Positions 1 through 7,837 of a DNA stretch of 32,499 nucleotides are shown piece after piece (within the stretch, counting starts at the first letter, position 1; every line of letters begins with the position of its first letter). Origin of the DNA: Paracoccaceae bacterium (GTDB taxonomy: Bacteria; Pseudomonadota; Alphaproteobacteria; Rhodobacterales; Rhodobacteraceae). Under the pieces are notes generated by a model. That model saw nothing but the letters and a program-made list of their open reading frames with translations, ran no database searches and was not told the DNA's origin. The translations under genes and the position numbers were made by a program. The DNA lies in contig REER01000142.1 in NCBI GenBank assembly GCA_007694945.1, forward strand, positions 1 to 32,499, in the 5' to 3' direction.

Positions 1-226
1 AGCGCCAGACCGTCGGCTTCGACATGCCCGTCCGCCGCATGATCTCGAAGGTGCCATGACCGTCAGCTGTCGCCAGCACGATCCCGGCCCGCCAGACCAG
101 CTTGCGCGACGTATTGCGGTTCGCGATCAGGGCTTGAAGTTCGGCACGGTCGGCGGGGCCAAGGTAGAGGCAGATGTCATCACGTCTCATACCCCGAATA
201 TCGCACAGCAAAGCGCCCTTGGGCAT
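1..226 (-). CDS. IS630-family transposase, N-terminal part (cut by window edge)
   Basis: Reading the minus strand from the ATG at 226 (or an in-frame ATG at 190) gives an open frame that runs off position 1. After about 12 residues it contains RDDICLYLGPADRAELQALI, then a segment ending MRRTGMSKPTVWR. This is the DNA-binding helix-turn-helix start of IS630-type transposases, known from the family by the pattern 'ADRAELxALIxNRNT...RAxIVLATADGHGT...GxSKPTVWRW'. The catalytic DDE domain would lie outside the window, so it is unknown whether the element is intact. Neither candidate start has a strong Shine-Dalgarno; the 190 start has a CGGGG just upstream. The terminal inverted repeat cannot be defined without the other end. 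Family call fairly sure, start uncertain. Confidence 0.75.
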   Translation of the reverse strand, partial: MPKGALLCDIRGMRRDDICLYLGPADRAELQALIANRNTSRKLVWRAGIVLATADGHGTFEIMRRTGMSKPTVWR

Positions 227-532
227 CCTATGTCAGGCGTGAAACACTAGGGCCAAGTCAGCCGCCGAACCAGCCGCCGCACTTTCAACCACCAGGCGCA
301 TTTGCTTCGGTTAATAGTCTATATGCCGTTGCGCCGGGCAACAACCAGCAGCGCGAAGAAAACGTCATTCATTGCTCGGATAACGCGAACCGGACAAGCC
401 TATTACAGCGCCTCTGAAGGTTGGCGAGATAGCATGACCTCCAGAACCGGTCCGCTGGCGTCGACCGACCGTAGGGGCACTTGCAACCGAAGCTCTTGGC
501 TGCATGCCTTGATCTGTTCTAACGGATTGATT
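227..532. other. Stretch without recognisable gene between IS630 end and tRNA-Gln
   Basis: About 300 bases lie between the transposase start and the 3' end of tRNA-Gln. Open frames on both strands are short and show no recognisable protein motifs. The segment probably holds the IS630 terminus, likely within about 100 bases of position 226, and the sequence downstream of tRNA-Gln. No integrase gene or duplicated tRNA end is visible here. Confidence 0.5.
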
Positions 533-607
533 TGGCTGGGGAGGCAGGATTCGAACCTGCAACCTGCGGTACCAAAAACCGTTGCGCTACCATTGCGCCA
601 CTCCCCA
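533..607 (-). tRNA. tRNA-Gln (anticodon TTG)
   Basis: The minus strand folds as a 75-nt cloverleaf. The acceptor stem is TGGGGAG/CTCCCCA with the U1-A72 pair typical of tRNA-Gln. The D-stem is GCGC/GCGC around AATGGTA. The anticodon loop TTTTGGT carries TTG at positions 34-36. The T-arm is GCAGG-TTCGAAT-CCTGC, followed by discriminator G and an encoded CCA (533-535). The outermost anticodon-stem pair is an A-C mismatch; all other stems pair fully. It reads CAA and, by wobble, CAG codons. Confidence 0.96.
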
Positions 608-705
608 ACTCTGCCGCGCGTTTTAGTCGAGCGCTGAAAGGGCTGCAAGCCAAATCTTGGGCCGGGCAGGCAAGAAACACCTCGCACGCAACACCGCGCT
701 AGAAC

Positions 706-912
706 TCACTTCTTTGCGGTCGAGCAGGTTGACACGCCGATCAGCGAATAAAGGGGACAAGTCTGCATCAAGCCAGTCGCCAGTGGCACAATTCCGATCA
801 GATACAGCCAGCGCAGGCCGGCATCAGCATTGAGGAAAAACCCTGCAATCAGCGCAAGCCCGATTACGATTCGCGCAATTCGGTCGATACCGCCAACATT
901 CCTTGCAAGCAT
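706..912 (-). CDS. Small DUF2892 (YgaP-like) inner-membrane protein
   Basis: A 68-residue protein that begins MLARNVGGIDRIARIVIG and has two hydrophobic segments (about residues 12-29 and 33-52). Between and after these are GLRWLYLIG and a TCPLYSLIG motif. The order NVG..DR..R...G, two TM helices, CPLY..IG is the signature of DUF2892, the membrane part of YgaP. Function is unknown when it stands alone; some relatives are fused to rhodanese domains, which is not the case here. The ATG at 912 is chosen because AAGAGGTGA sits at ideal spacing in front of it; a GTG nine bases upstream (921) is possible but falls inside that ribosome-binding site. It stands alone, transcribed in the same direction as tRNA-Gln and mmsB. 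Confidence 0.85.
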   Translation of the reverse strand: MLARNVGGIDRIARIVIGLALIAGFFLNADAGLRWLYLIGIVPLATGLMQTCPLYSLIGVSTCSTAKK

Positions 913-1028
913 CTGTCTCACCTCTTGATACCGCGCTGATTAGACATAGCGCAACCAGTATGCGTCCTCGACGGTGTCAGGGCAAGCCCTCCCGCCGCAA
1001 CTCACTTGGACAGGTTGCCGCACTTGTC

Positions 1029-1910
1029 TCAGTTACCCTTGTCGCGCCCACGTTCGGCGAAACGTGGGAGGAGTGCTGAGAAATCGCGGCCCGCGCCATC
1101 CTCTTGCTCGACAAACGCGGCGTAGAGCGCAGTCACCCGTGCGCCCATGGGCGTATCGGCATCGACAGCCTCTGCGGCCTGTTGCGAGAGTCGCAGATCC
1201 TTGAGCATCAAATCGGCTGCAAAACCGGGCTTGTAGTCATTGTCGGCAGGGCTTTGCGGACCAACCCCGGGTGCCGGGCAATAGACGTTCATGCTCCAGC
1301 TATAGCCCGAAGAGGTCGAGACCACATCGAACATGCGCGCGCGGTCAAGCCCGAGCTTGTCCGCCAGCGCGAAAGCTTCACAGGTCACGGCCATGGTCGC
1401 GCCGAGGATCATGTTGTTGCAGATCTTCGCGGCCTGCCCGGCCCCCGCTGCACCACAATGGACAGCCTTCTGCCCCATAACCTCGAACAAAGGCAGCACT
1501 TTGGCGAAAGCCTCCTCGGAGCCCCCCACCATGAAAGTCAGCGTGCCTGCACCCGCACCGCCAACACCGCCCGAGACCGGCGCATCAAGCCCGCCGAGCC
1601 CAGCCGCCACCGCTTGGTCCGCGACAGCGCGCGCGCTTTCTACATCAACGGTGGAGCAATCGCAGAGCACGGCACCCGCCTTCATGGCCGGGATCACCTT
1701 ATCGGCCACTGCGCGCAGGATCGCACCATTGGGCAACATGGTAATGACAACCTCGGCACCGCAGGCCACCTCGGAGGCGCTGGTTGCCGAGTGCACGCCT
1801 TCAGGGCAGGGCGCCGCCAGATCGAAGCCCTGCACCTCATGCCCGGCCTTGGCGAGATTGGCCGCCATCGGCCCACCCATATTGCCCAGCCCGATAAACC
1901 CGATTCTCAT
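1029..1910 (-). CDS. mmsB: 3-hydroxyisobutyrate dehydrogenase
   Basis: 293 residues, the normal family length. It oxidises 3-hydroxyisobutyrate to methylmalonate semialdehyde with NAD+ in valine breakdown. The N-terminus MRIGFIGLGNMG is the dinucleotide-binding GxGxxG motif. The substrate-binding signature DAPVSGGVGGAGAGTL is at about 109-123. The catalytic lysine K162 lies in GAGQAAKICNNM. It is the last gene of a three-gene minus-strand operon: its ATG overlaps the stop of the upstream hydrolase (ATGA at 1907-1910). The next enzyme, MmsA, is encoded separately at 4956-6455. The paralogous beta-hydroxyacid dehydrogenase family also contains tartronate semialdehyde reductases, but this neighbourhood makes MmsB clear. 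Confidence 0.95.
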   Translation of the reverse strand: MRIGFIGLGNMGGPMAANLAKAGHEVQGFDLAAPCPEGVHSATSASEVACGAEVVITMLPNGAILRAVADKVIPAMKAGAVLCDCSTVDVESARAVADQAVAAGLGGLDAPVSGGVGGAGAGTLTFMVGGSEEAFAKVLPLFEVMGQKAVHCGAAGAGQAAKICNNMILGATMAVTCEAFALADKLGLDRARMFDVVSTSSGYSWSMNVYCPAPGVGPQSPADNDYKPGFAADLMLKDLRLSQQAAEAVDADTPMGARVTALYAAFVEQEDGAGRDFSALLPRFAERGRDKGN

Positions 1911-2947
1911 AGCCTCTCCTCCTCGAATGACAGATCCTCATCTCCCAGCGAGGCCAGCAGCGCGCCGACCTCCTCGCTCGTCACATCCTCCAGCCGTGCA
2001 TGACGCCAGCGCGGGTTTCGGTCCTTGTCGATGATCGCCGCGCGGATCCCTTCCAGAAAGTCGCCATGCTCCATAGAGCGGAATGTATAGCGATACTCCT
2101 GCGCAAGCGCGTCCCGGATTGTCGCCTCAGGCCCGAGGCTCCGCAGCATCGCATGCGTGCAGGCAACCGAGAGCGGTGAATTTCGGCGCAGAATTGAAAG
2201 GGCCTTGGAGGCAAAGTCCGAGCCGTCCTTCTCGAGCGCTGCAATCACCTCGATGGCTGTCTCTTGCCCGAACGCGGCATCAATCAGCGCTGCATGAATG
2301 GCCAAGGCGGCCTCGGGCGTATCGTGCCCCGTCAGCGCACTCAAATCACCAGAAGCCACAAGCGCAGACTTGACCTGCCCCCATTCCGCCTCGGGCAGGT
2401 AAAGATCGGCGAAGCCTGCGCGGATCGAATCCCCCGGACCTATCCGCGCCCCGGTCAAGCCCAGGTAAGCGCCTAGCGCGCCCGGTCCCCGCGCAAGTAT
2501 CCAAGAGCCCCCCACATCCGGCACCAGCCCGATGCCACATTCGGGCATGGCAATCTGGCTGGTCTCGCACACAACGCGATGGCTGGCGTGACAGCCCACA
2601 CCGACACCCCCGCCCATGACAAAGCCCTGAAGGAAGGCCACCACGGGTTTGGCATATTCGGCTAGCCGCGCATTCATGCGATACTCATCCGCCCAGAAGC
2701 GGCGACCGTAGCTGTAATCACCCTTGGTCCCGGTGGCGTACATCTCGGCAATGTCGCCGCCCGCGCAAAAGGCCTTCTCCCCCTCGGCATCGATCAACAC
2801 CAGCGCGACACGCTCATCCTTGGCCCAGGCTTTCAACGCCGCATCGATCGCAACGCACATCTCATAGCTCAGCGCATTCAGCGCCTTGGGCCGCGTCAAT
2901 GTGATCCGCCCCGCGCGCCCCTCGATCCGGATATGGATATCGCCCAT
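1907..2947 (-). CDS. 3-hydroxyisobutyryl-CoA hydrolase (crotonase superfamily)
   Basis: 346 residues, close to the usual ~350 for HIBCH-type proteins and much longer than a simple enoyl-CoA hydratase. It releases CoA from 3-hydroxyisobutyryl-CoA in valine degradation. Visible features are the CoA-binding segment RPKALNALS (19-27), the oxyanion loop AFCAGGDIAEMY (59-70), and MPECGIGLVPDVGG (134-147), where E136 and D144 match the catalytic pair of HIBCH. The ATG at 2947 shares one base with the stop of the acyl-CoA dehydrogenase (TGATG), and the gene ends in a four-base overlap with mmsB. A longer open frame reaching 3094 only runs through the upstream gene in another frame. Some databases label such proteins 'enoyl-CoA hydratase/isomerase'. 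Confidence 0.92.
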   Translation of the reverse strand: MGDIHIRIEGRAGRITLTRPKALNALSYEMCVAIDAALKAWAKDERVALVLIDAEGEKAFCAGGDIAEMYATGTKGDYSYGRRFWADEYRMNARLAEYAKPVVAFLQGFVMGGGVGVGCHASHRVVCETSQIAMPECGIGLVPDVGGSWILARGPGALGAYLGLTGARIGPGDSIRAGFADLYLPEAEWGQVKSALVASGDLSALTGHDTPEAALAIHAALIDAAFGQETAIEVIAALEKDGSDFASKALSILRRNSPLSVACTHAMLRSLGPEATIRDALAQEYRYTFRSMEHGDFLEGIRAAIIDKDRNPRWRHARLEDVTSEEVGALLASLGDEDLSFEEERL

Positions 2948-4089
2948 CAGCGCGCCGCCAGCATCTGCCGCGCCACGATCAGCCGCATGATCTCGTTGGT
3001 GCCCTCGAGGATCTGATGCACGCGCAGATCGCGCACAAGCTTCTCGATCCCGTAATCGCCCAGATAGCCGTAACCGCCATGCAGTTGCAGACATTGATCA
3101 GCCACGCGGCTGCCAGCCTCGGTCACGAATTTTTTGGCCATGGCGCAGAATTTGGTCGCATCGGGCGCACCGTGATCAAGTTTCCAGGCCGCCTGGCGCA
3201 GGAACACGCGCGCAGCCTGCAGCTCGATCTCCATCTCGGCCAGCCGGAATTGCAGCGCCTGAAACTGATCAAGCGTCTGGCCGAAGGCGTTGCGCTCGCC
3301 CATATAGGCCAGCGTTGCATCCAGTGCCGCCTGCGCACCACCAAGCGAACAAGCCGCAATGTTCAACCGCCCGCCATCGAGCCCCGCCATGGCATAGCGA
3401 AAACCGTGGCCTTCTTCACCCAGAAGTGCCTCGGCGCCCACTCGGCAATCGTCGAACTGCACCTGCCGGGTGGGTTGCGAGCGCCAGCCCATCTTGTCCT
3501 CGAGCCCACCGAAACTGAGCCCTTCAGCGCCGTCCATCACCACCACAGCCGAGATGCCTTTGGGTCCTGCATCCCCGGTCCGCGTCATGACGATGTAGCC
3601 GTCCGAATAGCCGCCCCCCGAGATGAAAGCCTTGGTCCCGTTCAGCACATAGCCCTCATTGTCGCGCGCGGCCCGCGTCTTGAGCGCGGCCGCGTCCGAC
3701 CCCGAGCCCGGTTCGGTCAGGCAATAGGACATGAAGCAGTCCAGCGACACAACCCGCGGCAGCAACTCGGCCCGCATCGCGTCCGAGCCGAACTTGTCGA
3801 TCATCGCCGCGCACATGTTGTGGATCGACAGAAAGGCTGCGACCGAGGGGCAGGCCATCGACAGCGCCTCGAAGATCAGCGTGGCCTCCAGCCGCGACAG
3901 CCCTGCGCCACCCGATTCTTCGCGCACATAAAGCCCGCCGAAGCCCAGTTCGGCAAACTTGCCCCAGAGCTCTTTCGGGATCGTGCCTTCGGCCTCCCAG
4001 GCGCGGGCATTGGGTGCGACATGCTCAGCACCGAATTCGCGCGCCATGTCGAAAATCGCCTGTGCCTCCTCGCTCAAGTTGAAATCCAT
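2947..4089 (-). CDS. Isobutyryl-CoA dehydrogenase-like acyl-CoA dehydrogenase
   Basis: 380 residues, standard acyl-CoA dehydrogenase length. It should convert isobutyryl-CoA to methacrylyl-CoA with FAD, passing electrons to ETF. Sequence marks are [18 protein letters not shown] around residue 130, [15 protein letters not shown], the FAD/ADP signature [19 protein letters not shown] near the end, and [10 protein letters not shown] with the catalytic base E362. Starting with [19 protein letters not shown], it resembles ACAD8-type isobutyryl-CoA dehydrogenases. The ATG is preceded by GGGAGGAG at good spacing. It is the first gene of the operon with the hydrolase and mmsB, which fixes valine as the likely substrate source. 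No dedicated methacrylyl-CoA hydratase is in this operon. Exact chain-length preference is inferred. Confidence 0.9.
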   Translation of the reverse strand: MDFNLSEEAQAIFDMAREFGAEHVAPNARAWEAEGTIPKELWGKFAELGFGGLYVREESGGAGLSRLEATLIFEALSMACPSVAAFLSIHNMCAAMIDKFGSDAMRAELLPRVVSLDCFMSYCLTEPGSGSDAAALKTRAARDNEGYVLNGTKAFISGGGYSDGYIVMTRTGDAGPKGISAVVVMDGAEGLSFGGLEDKMGWRSQPTRQVQFDDCRVGAEALLGEEGHGFRYAMAGLDGGRLNIAACSLGGAQAALDATLAYMGERNAFGQTLDQFQALQFRLAEMEIELQAARVFLRQAAWKLDHGAPDATKFCAMAKKFVTEAGSRVADQCLQLHGGYGYLGDYGIEKLVRDLRVHQILEGTNEIMRLIVARQMLAAR

Positions 4090-4235
4090 GCGCTCCTCCC
4101 AAGTGGTTGCGCGGCTGCCCTAGGCCGCAACTGTTGCAGAAGTTTTTCAAGCCTCACGCGGGACCTGTTGCCGCATCTGTCTTGTCGGCCCAAAGCCCCA
4201 CTCCACCTCAACCCCATACAACAATGGAGGGTGTC

Positions 4236-4880
4236 ATGTTTGATCTTCAGGACCGGACCCGCGACACCCTGACCCGCCACCACATGCCCAACAGCCTGTC
4301 GGACCGGGTCGCGTTGCGGGTCGTCAAACTCATGCGCGTCTTTGCCGACGCATTTTTCGCCAAGCGCTACGGGCACCGTGCAGTGGTGCTCGAAACCGTC
4401 GCGGCCGTCCCCGGCATGGTGGGTGGCATGCTTCAGCACCTCAAGGCGCTGCGGCGCATCCGCGATGACCAAGGCTGGATCCGCGAGTTGCTTGACGAAG
4501 CTGAAAATGAACGGATGCACCTGATGGCCTTCATCAAGATCGCGCAACCGAGCCTGCTGGAACGCGCTCTGATCCTCTTCGCGCAGGGGCTGTTCTTCAA
4601 CCTCTACTTCATCCTCTATCTCGTCGCCCCCAAGACCGCGCATCGCATCGTCGGCTATCTCGAGGAAGAGGCCGTCATAAGCTACACGCAATACCTCGAG
4701 ATGGTCGAAAGCGGTCATGTCGAGAATGTCCCTGCCCCACAGATGGCGATCGACTATTGGAACCTGCCGTCCGATGCGCGCCTGCGCGAATTGATCATCG
4801 CCGTGCGTGCAGATGAGGCCGGGCATCGCGACAAGAACCACGAATATGCGGATGATATCGCGTCTGGCCTCCGCGACTGA
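4236..4880 (+). CDS. aox: Alternative oxidase (ubiquinol oxidase, di-iron)
   Basis: 214 residues. A membrane-associated di-iron enzyme that oxidises ubiquinol and reduces oxygen to water without pumping protons. All six iron ligands of the family are present: E53 in VLETVA, E92 and H95 in NERMHL, a glutamate of LEEEA (142-146), and E194 and H197 in [10 protein letters not shown] hydrophobic stretch (about 110-132) fits the interfacial membrane helices. The start at 4236 follows GGAGG with five-base spacing; upstream in-frame ATGs at 4107 and 4224 lack this. It lacks the plant N-terminal regulatory Cys region. It sits alone on the plus strand between the isobutyryl-CoA dehydrogenase operon (divergent) and mmsA (convergent). 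Family call is firm; the physiological link to valine is inference. Confidence 0.95.
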   Translation: MFDLQDRTRDTLTRHHMPNSLSDRVALRVVKLMRVFADAFFAKRYGHRAVVLETVAAVPGMVGGMLQHLKALRRIRDDQGWIRELLDEAENERMHLMAFIKIAQPSLLERALILFAQGLFFNLYFILYLVAPKTAHRIVGYLEEEAVISYTQYLEMVESGHVENVPAPQMAIDYWNLPSDARLRELIIAVRADEAGHRDKNHEYADDIASGLRD

Positions 4881-4887
4881 TCACGAC

Positions 4888-4909
4888 TTTCTTCTTGCCG
4901 GAAATACTC
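4888..4909. repeat. Copy 1 of a 22-base intergenic motif (AAATACTC core)
   Basis: The 22 bases ending in CTTGCCGGAAATACTC match 14598-14619 at 18 of 22 positions (core CTTGCCnnAAATACTC). Both copies lie just outside coding ends and have the same orientation. I recall similar GAGTATTT...AAGATGAA elements as frequent in Rhodobacteraceae intergenic regions, but could not count them here. Confidence 0.5.
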
Positions 4910-4912
4910 CAC

Positions 4913-4945
4913 GGGGGGGGACGGGGGGGTCCCCCCCCGGTCCCC
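4913..4945. terminator. G/C-tract hairpin between convergent aox and mmsA
   Basis: G8-AC-G7-T-C8-GG-TCCCC. GGGGAC (4917-4922) can pair with GTCCCC (4940-4945), and the inner G and C runs continue the stem with one bulged G. It lies between two converging genes, the place for a bidirectional terminator. No U-tract follows on either strand, so it is at best a non-canonical terminator. The homopolymer lengths deserve caution as assembly-sensitive. Confidence 0.5.
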
Positions 4946-4955
4946 GCACTTCAGC

Positions 4956-6455
4956 TCAATCCATCGCCTTGAAGTTGAAGGCCGCGCCCTCCTTGATCCC
5001 CGACGGCCAGCGCGAGGTCACAGTCTTGGTGCGCGTATAGAACTTGAATGCATCCGGCCCGTGCTGGTTGAGATCACCAAAGCCCGATTTCTTCCACCCG
5101 CCGAAAGTGTGATAGGCCAGCGGGACAGGGATCGGCACATTGATTCCGACCATGCCGATATTGATCCGATGCGCGAAATCGCGCGCGGCATCTCCGTCGC
5201 GGGTAAAGATCGCAGTGCCATTGCCGTATTCATGGTCCATGGCCAACCCAATCGCCTCTTCATAGCTGGCCGCGCGGACCATCGACAGGACGGGCCCGAA
5301 AATCTCGGTGCGGTAGATGTCCATCTCGGGCTTCACATGGTCAAAGAGATGCGGGCCGACGAAAAAGCCGTTCTCATAGCCCTGTAGCTTGAAACCGCGC
5401 CCATCAACGACGAGCTCGGCGCCCTGCGCGACACCGGACTCGACCAGCCGCAGAATGTTCTCCTTCGCGGCCTGGGTCACAACCGGTCCGTAATCCACGT
5501 CATCACCCGCGGTATAGGGGCCGACTTTCAGCGCCTCAATCTTCGGCACCAACCGCTCGCGCAGAGCCTCCGCCGTTCCCTCTCCCACTGGCACCGCGAC
5601 CGAGATCGCCATGCAGCGTTCGCCCGCCGCGCCGTAACCTGCACCCACAAGCGCGTCGGCGGCCTGATCCATATCAGCATCAGGCATGATGATCATGTGG
5701 TTCTTGGCGCCGCCAAAGCATTGCGCGCGCTTGCCGGTCTCAGCAGCGCGGTGGTAGATGTAATGAGCAATAGGGGTGGAGCCGACAAAGCCCACCGCCT
5801 GGATCACCGGGGAGTCGAGGATCGCGTCTACCGCGTCCTTGTCGCCATTGACGACCTGCAGCACACCATCGGGCAGACCGGCTTCCTGGAAAATCTCGGC
5901 CAGCATCAGCGGCACCGAGGGGTCACGCTCCGAAGGCTTCAGGATCATCGCATTGCCACCGGCCAGCGCCGGGCCCATTTTCCACAGCGGGATCATGGCC
6001 GGGAAGTTGAAGGGCGTGATCCCCGCCACCACGCCCAGCGGCTGACGCATGGAATACATGTCGATGCCCGGGCCAGCGCTATCCGTGAACTCACCTTTCA
6101 GCAGATGCGGCGCGCCGATGCAGAATTCGATCACTTCGAGGCCGCGCTGCACATCACCCTTGGCATCGACGAAGGTCTTGCCATGCTCGGATGAGAGTTT
6201 CTCGGCCAGCTTGTCCATGTCGCGGTTGATCAGGCGAACAGCCTCCATCATCACCCGCGCGCGCTTCTGCGGATTGGTCGCGCCCCAAGCGCGCTGCGCC
6301 TTGGCGGCGCGTGCCACCGCGTCGTCCATCTCATCCTTCGAGGCCAGCGGGACACGCGCCTGCACCTCGCCAATTGCAGGGTTGTAGACATCAGCGAATC
6401 GGCCCGACTTGCCCGCCACGCGCGCGCCATCAATCCAATGGGAAAGCTCTTCCAT
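4956..6455 (-). CDS. mmsA: CoA-acylating methylmalonate-semialdehyde dehydrogenase
   Basis: 499 residues. It converts methylmalonate semialdehyde plus CoA to propionyl-CoA and CO2 with NAD+, the last step of the distal valine pathway (also used for thymine and inositol). Aldehyde dehydrogenase fold marks are GITPFNFPAMIPLWK (145-159), the NAD-binding KPSERDPS (173-180), GFVGSTPIA, and the catalytic C281 in GAAGERCMAIS. The motif FGGAKNHMII, where ordinary ALDHs have the general-base glutamate (ELGG), is the MmsA hallmark. AGGAGG precedes the ATG. It is divergent from a LysR-type gene; the two share the 6456-6568 intergenic region with two palindromes. It converges on the alternative oxidase. 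Confidence 0.96.
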   Translation of the reverse strand: MEELSHWIDGARVAGKSGRFADVYNPAIGEVQARVPLASKDEMDDAVARAAKAQRAWGATNPQKRARVMMEAVRLINRDMDKLAEKLSSEHGKTFVDAKGDVQRGLEVIEFCIGAPHLLKGEFTDSAGPGIDMYSMRQPLGVVAGITPFNFPAMIPLWKMGPALAGGNAMILKPSERDPSVPLMLAEIFQEAGLPDGVLQVVNGDKDAVDAILDSPVIQAVGFVGSTPIAHYIYHRAAETGKRAQCFGGAKNHMIIMPDADMDQAADALVGAGYGAAGERCMAISVAVPVGEGTAEALRERLVPKIEALKVGPYTAGDDVDYGPVVTQAAKENILRLVESGVAQGAELVVDGRGFKLQGYENGFFVGPHLFDHVKPEMDIYRTEIFGPVLSMVRAASYEEAIGLAMDHEYGNGTAIFTRDGDAARDFAHRINIGMVGINVPIPVPLAYHTFGGWKKSGFGDLNQHGPDAFKFYTRTKTVTSRWPSGIKEGAAFNFKAMD

Positions 6456-6479
6456 CGCATCCTCCTCTCACGATTTGGA

Positions 6480-6497
6480 CGCAAGAATAGTCTTGCG
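6480..6497. promoter_or_regulatory. Palindrome 1 in the mmsA/lysR divergent region
   Basis: CGCAAGA-ATAG-TCTTGCG is a perfect 7-bp inverted repeat 24 bases upstream of the mmsA ATG. It shares the CTTGC/GCAAG half-site with a second palindrome at 6534-6549; the centres are 53 bases apart, about five helical turns. Candidate binding site for the divergent LysR regulator; binding is inferred. Confidence 0.5.
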
Positions 6498-6533
6498 ATT
6501 TCGCCTTGGGAAGCGGGAATTTCTCAAACAAGC

Positions 6534-6549
6534 CTTGCATTTTTGCAAG
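6534..6549. promoter_or_regulatory. Palindrome 2 in the mmsA/lysR divergent region
   Basis: CTTGCA-TTTT-TGCAAG is a perfect 6-bp inverted repeat, 19 bases upstream of the lysR ATG. Its position next to the regulator's own start suggests autoregulation, while palindrome 1 lies near mmsA. LysR proteins usually bind two such half-dyads on the same DNA face, which the spacing permits. Confidence 0.5.
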
Positions 6550-6568
6550 ACCTCGGCAAAGTGGTCAA

Positions 6569-7483
6569 ATGCGGGACTGGGATGACATGCGCATCTTTCT
6601 GGCGCTGGCGCGCACCGAGAGCCTCGGTCGGGCGGGGCAACAGCTGCGCCTTGACCCGGCCACTGTCGGGCGGCGTATCGCACGGCTGGAGGACTCTCTC
6701 GGTCGGCGTCTCTTCAACCGCTCGCATCAAGGCTATGCGCTGACCGAGGAAGGCGCATGGCTTCTGCCTCATGCACTGGCGGCGGAAACTGCCATGACCG
6801 AAGCTACACGCGAAGCAACAGCCGAGACCGGGCTGGCGGGCCAGATTCGCATCGGTGCGCCCGATGGCTGCGCAAATTACCTTTTGCCGCAGGTGGTCGC
6901 CGCAATCTGCGCCGAGAACCCAGCGCTGGATGTTCAGATCATCGCTTTGCCGCGGGTCTTCAATCTTTCACGGCGTGAGGCGGATATGGCTATCGGCGTG
7001 TCCGCCCCACAGGCGGGACGGCTGAGCGTGAAAAAGATCACCGACTACCGGCTGCATCTGGCCGCCGCGCAAAGTTATCTTGACCAGCATGACCCGATCA
7101 GGGACTTGAGCGATCTCAAGTCACACCGGATCATCGGCTATATCACCGACATGATCTTTGACAGTGAGTTAGATTACCTATCTGACTTGGGCCTCGAGCG
7201 CGTGGCCTTCGCATCGAATTCGGTCGCTGTGCAATTCAACGCGATCCGGCTCGGGGCCGGCGTCGGCGTTGTGCATGATTTCGCGATACCTTCGGCAAAA
7301 AGGGTGCGGCGTATCCTGCCCGAGAAATTCAACCTGACGCGCAGTTTCTACCTGATCCGCCATCTGGATGACCGCAGGGTTCCGAGGCTGAACCAGTTTT
7401 CTGGCCTGCTGAGCCGCCATCTGCGACGAGAGGTGCAGCGTCTTGAGGGACTGGTGGACGCGACCTTATGTCATCGGCTGTAG
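6569..7483 (+). CDS. LysR-family transcriptional regulator (divergent to mmsA)
   Basis: 304 residues from the ATG at 6569 (MRDWDDMRIFLALARTESLG). Residues 1-60 form the winged helix-turn-helix, with AGQQLRLDPATVGRRIARLE as the helix pair and LFNRSHQGYALTEEG as the wing. The remainder is the periplasmic-binding-like effector domain, beginning with GQIRIGAPDGCANYLLP. A longer frame starting at 6506 has no LysR homology in its extra residues. The gene is divergent from mmsA, with the two palindromes between, so it probably controls mmsA and itself; the effector is unknown. Its 3' end overlaps the convergent PilZ gene by 13 bases. Confidence 0.92.
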   Translation: MRDWDDMRIFLALARTESLGRAGQQLRLDPATVGRRIARLEDSLGRRLFNRSHQGYALTEEGAWLLPHALAAETAMTEATREATAETGLAGQIRIGAPDGCANYLLPQVVAAICAENPALDVQIIALPRVFNLSRREADMAIGVSAPQAGRLSVKKITDYRLHLAAAQSYLDQHDPIRDLSDLKSHRIIGYITDMIFDSELDYLSDLGLERVAFASNSVAVQFNAIRLGAGVGVVHDFAIPSAKRVRRILPEKFNLTRSFYLIRHLDDRRVPRLNQFSGLLSRHLRREVQRLEGLVDATLCHRL

Positions 7484-7830
7484 GCTTCTGCTGCACGCAG
7501 ATTGCTCGGCACGATCTCGAGCATGGGTGGTGCACCACTGCGCCCGCGCCGCGCACCCACACAGACCGCAAGGAAGCGCCGGATCTCGCCCATGTCCTTG
7601 TCTGCCAGAAACTGTACCCCACAAAGCGCGCCGCGTACCCAGCGCACCTGCGCTGAGAAGACGCACCCCTTGGCATGCAGACGCAGGATATCGCCTTTCT
7701 TAGGAGCGGGAACGCCTCGTAACTTCATCCCGCCTTGTGAGACATCCTCGACAAAGGCGATGTCGCGCCGCGCGCCCTGTATGAGGCCGACAGAGGTCGT
7801 GCAACGAATGCGTTTGGGCCGGAGTTTCAT
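7471..7830 (-). CDS. PilZ-domain protein (possible c-di-GMP receptor)
   Basis: 119 residues. PilZ domains bind cyclic di-GMP and usually control motility, polysaccharide or surface attachment. Visible are an arginine-rich start (RPKRIRC, residues 4-10) followed by EDVSQGGMKLRG, which carries the D-x-S-x-x-G signature of PilZ, and the barrel strands GDILRLH and AQVRWVRGALCGVQF. The canonical RxxxR spacing is not exact here (RxxRxR), so nucleotide binding is plausible but unproven. The last ~25 residues are outside the domain. No membrane segment. A 32-base near-perfect dyad lies directly upstream of the weak AAGG ribosome-binding site. The 3' end overlaps the convergent LysR gene. Confidence 0.8.
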   Translation of the reverse strand: MKLRPKRIRCTTSVGLIQGARRDIAFVEDVSQGGMKLRGVPAPKKGDILRLHAKGCVFSAQVRWVRGALCGVQFLADKDMGEIRRFLAVCVGARRGRSGAPPMLEIVPSNLRAAEAYSR

Positions 7831-7837
7831 GTCTTGC

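Noticed and set aside
302-637. 111-codon plus-strand open frame across tRNA-Gln
   Set aside because: It reads through the tRNA gene on the opposite strand and shows no protein family features; the apparent 'GRQDSNLQPAVPKTVALPLRHSP' type peptide is the usual false translation of a tRNA complement.
3016-4272. 418-codon plus-strand frame opposite the isobutyryl-CoA dehydrogenase
   Set aside because: Antisense shadow of a gene with clear acyl-CoA dehydrogenase motifs; composition is His/Arg-rich as expected for a reverse-complement frame.
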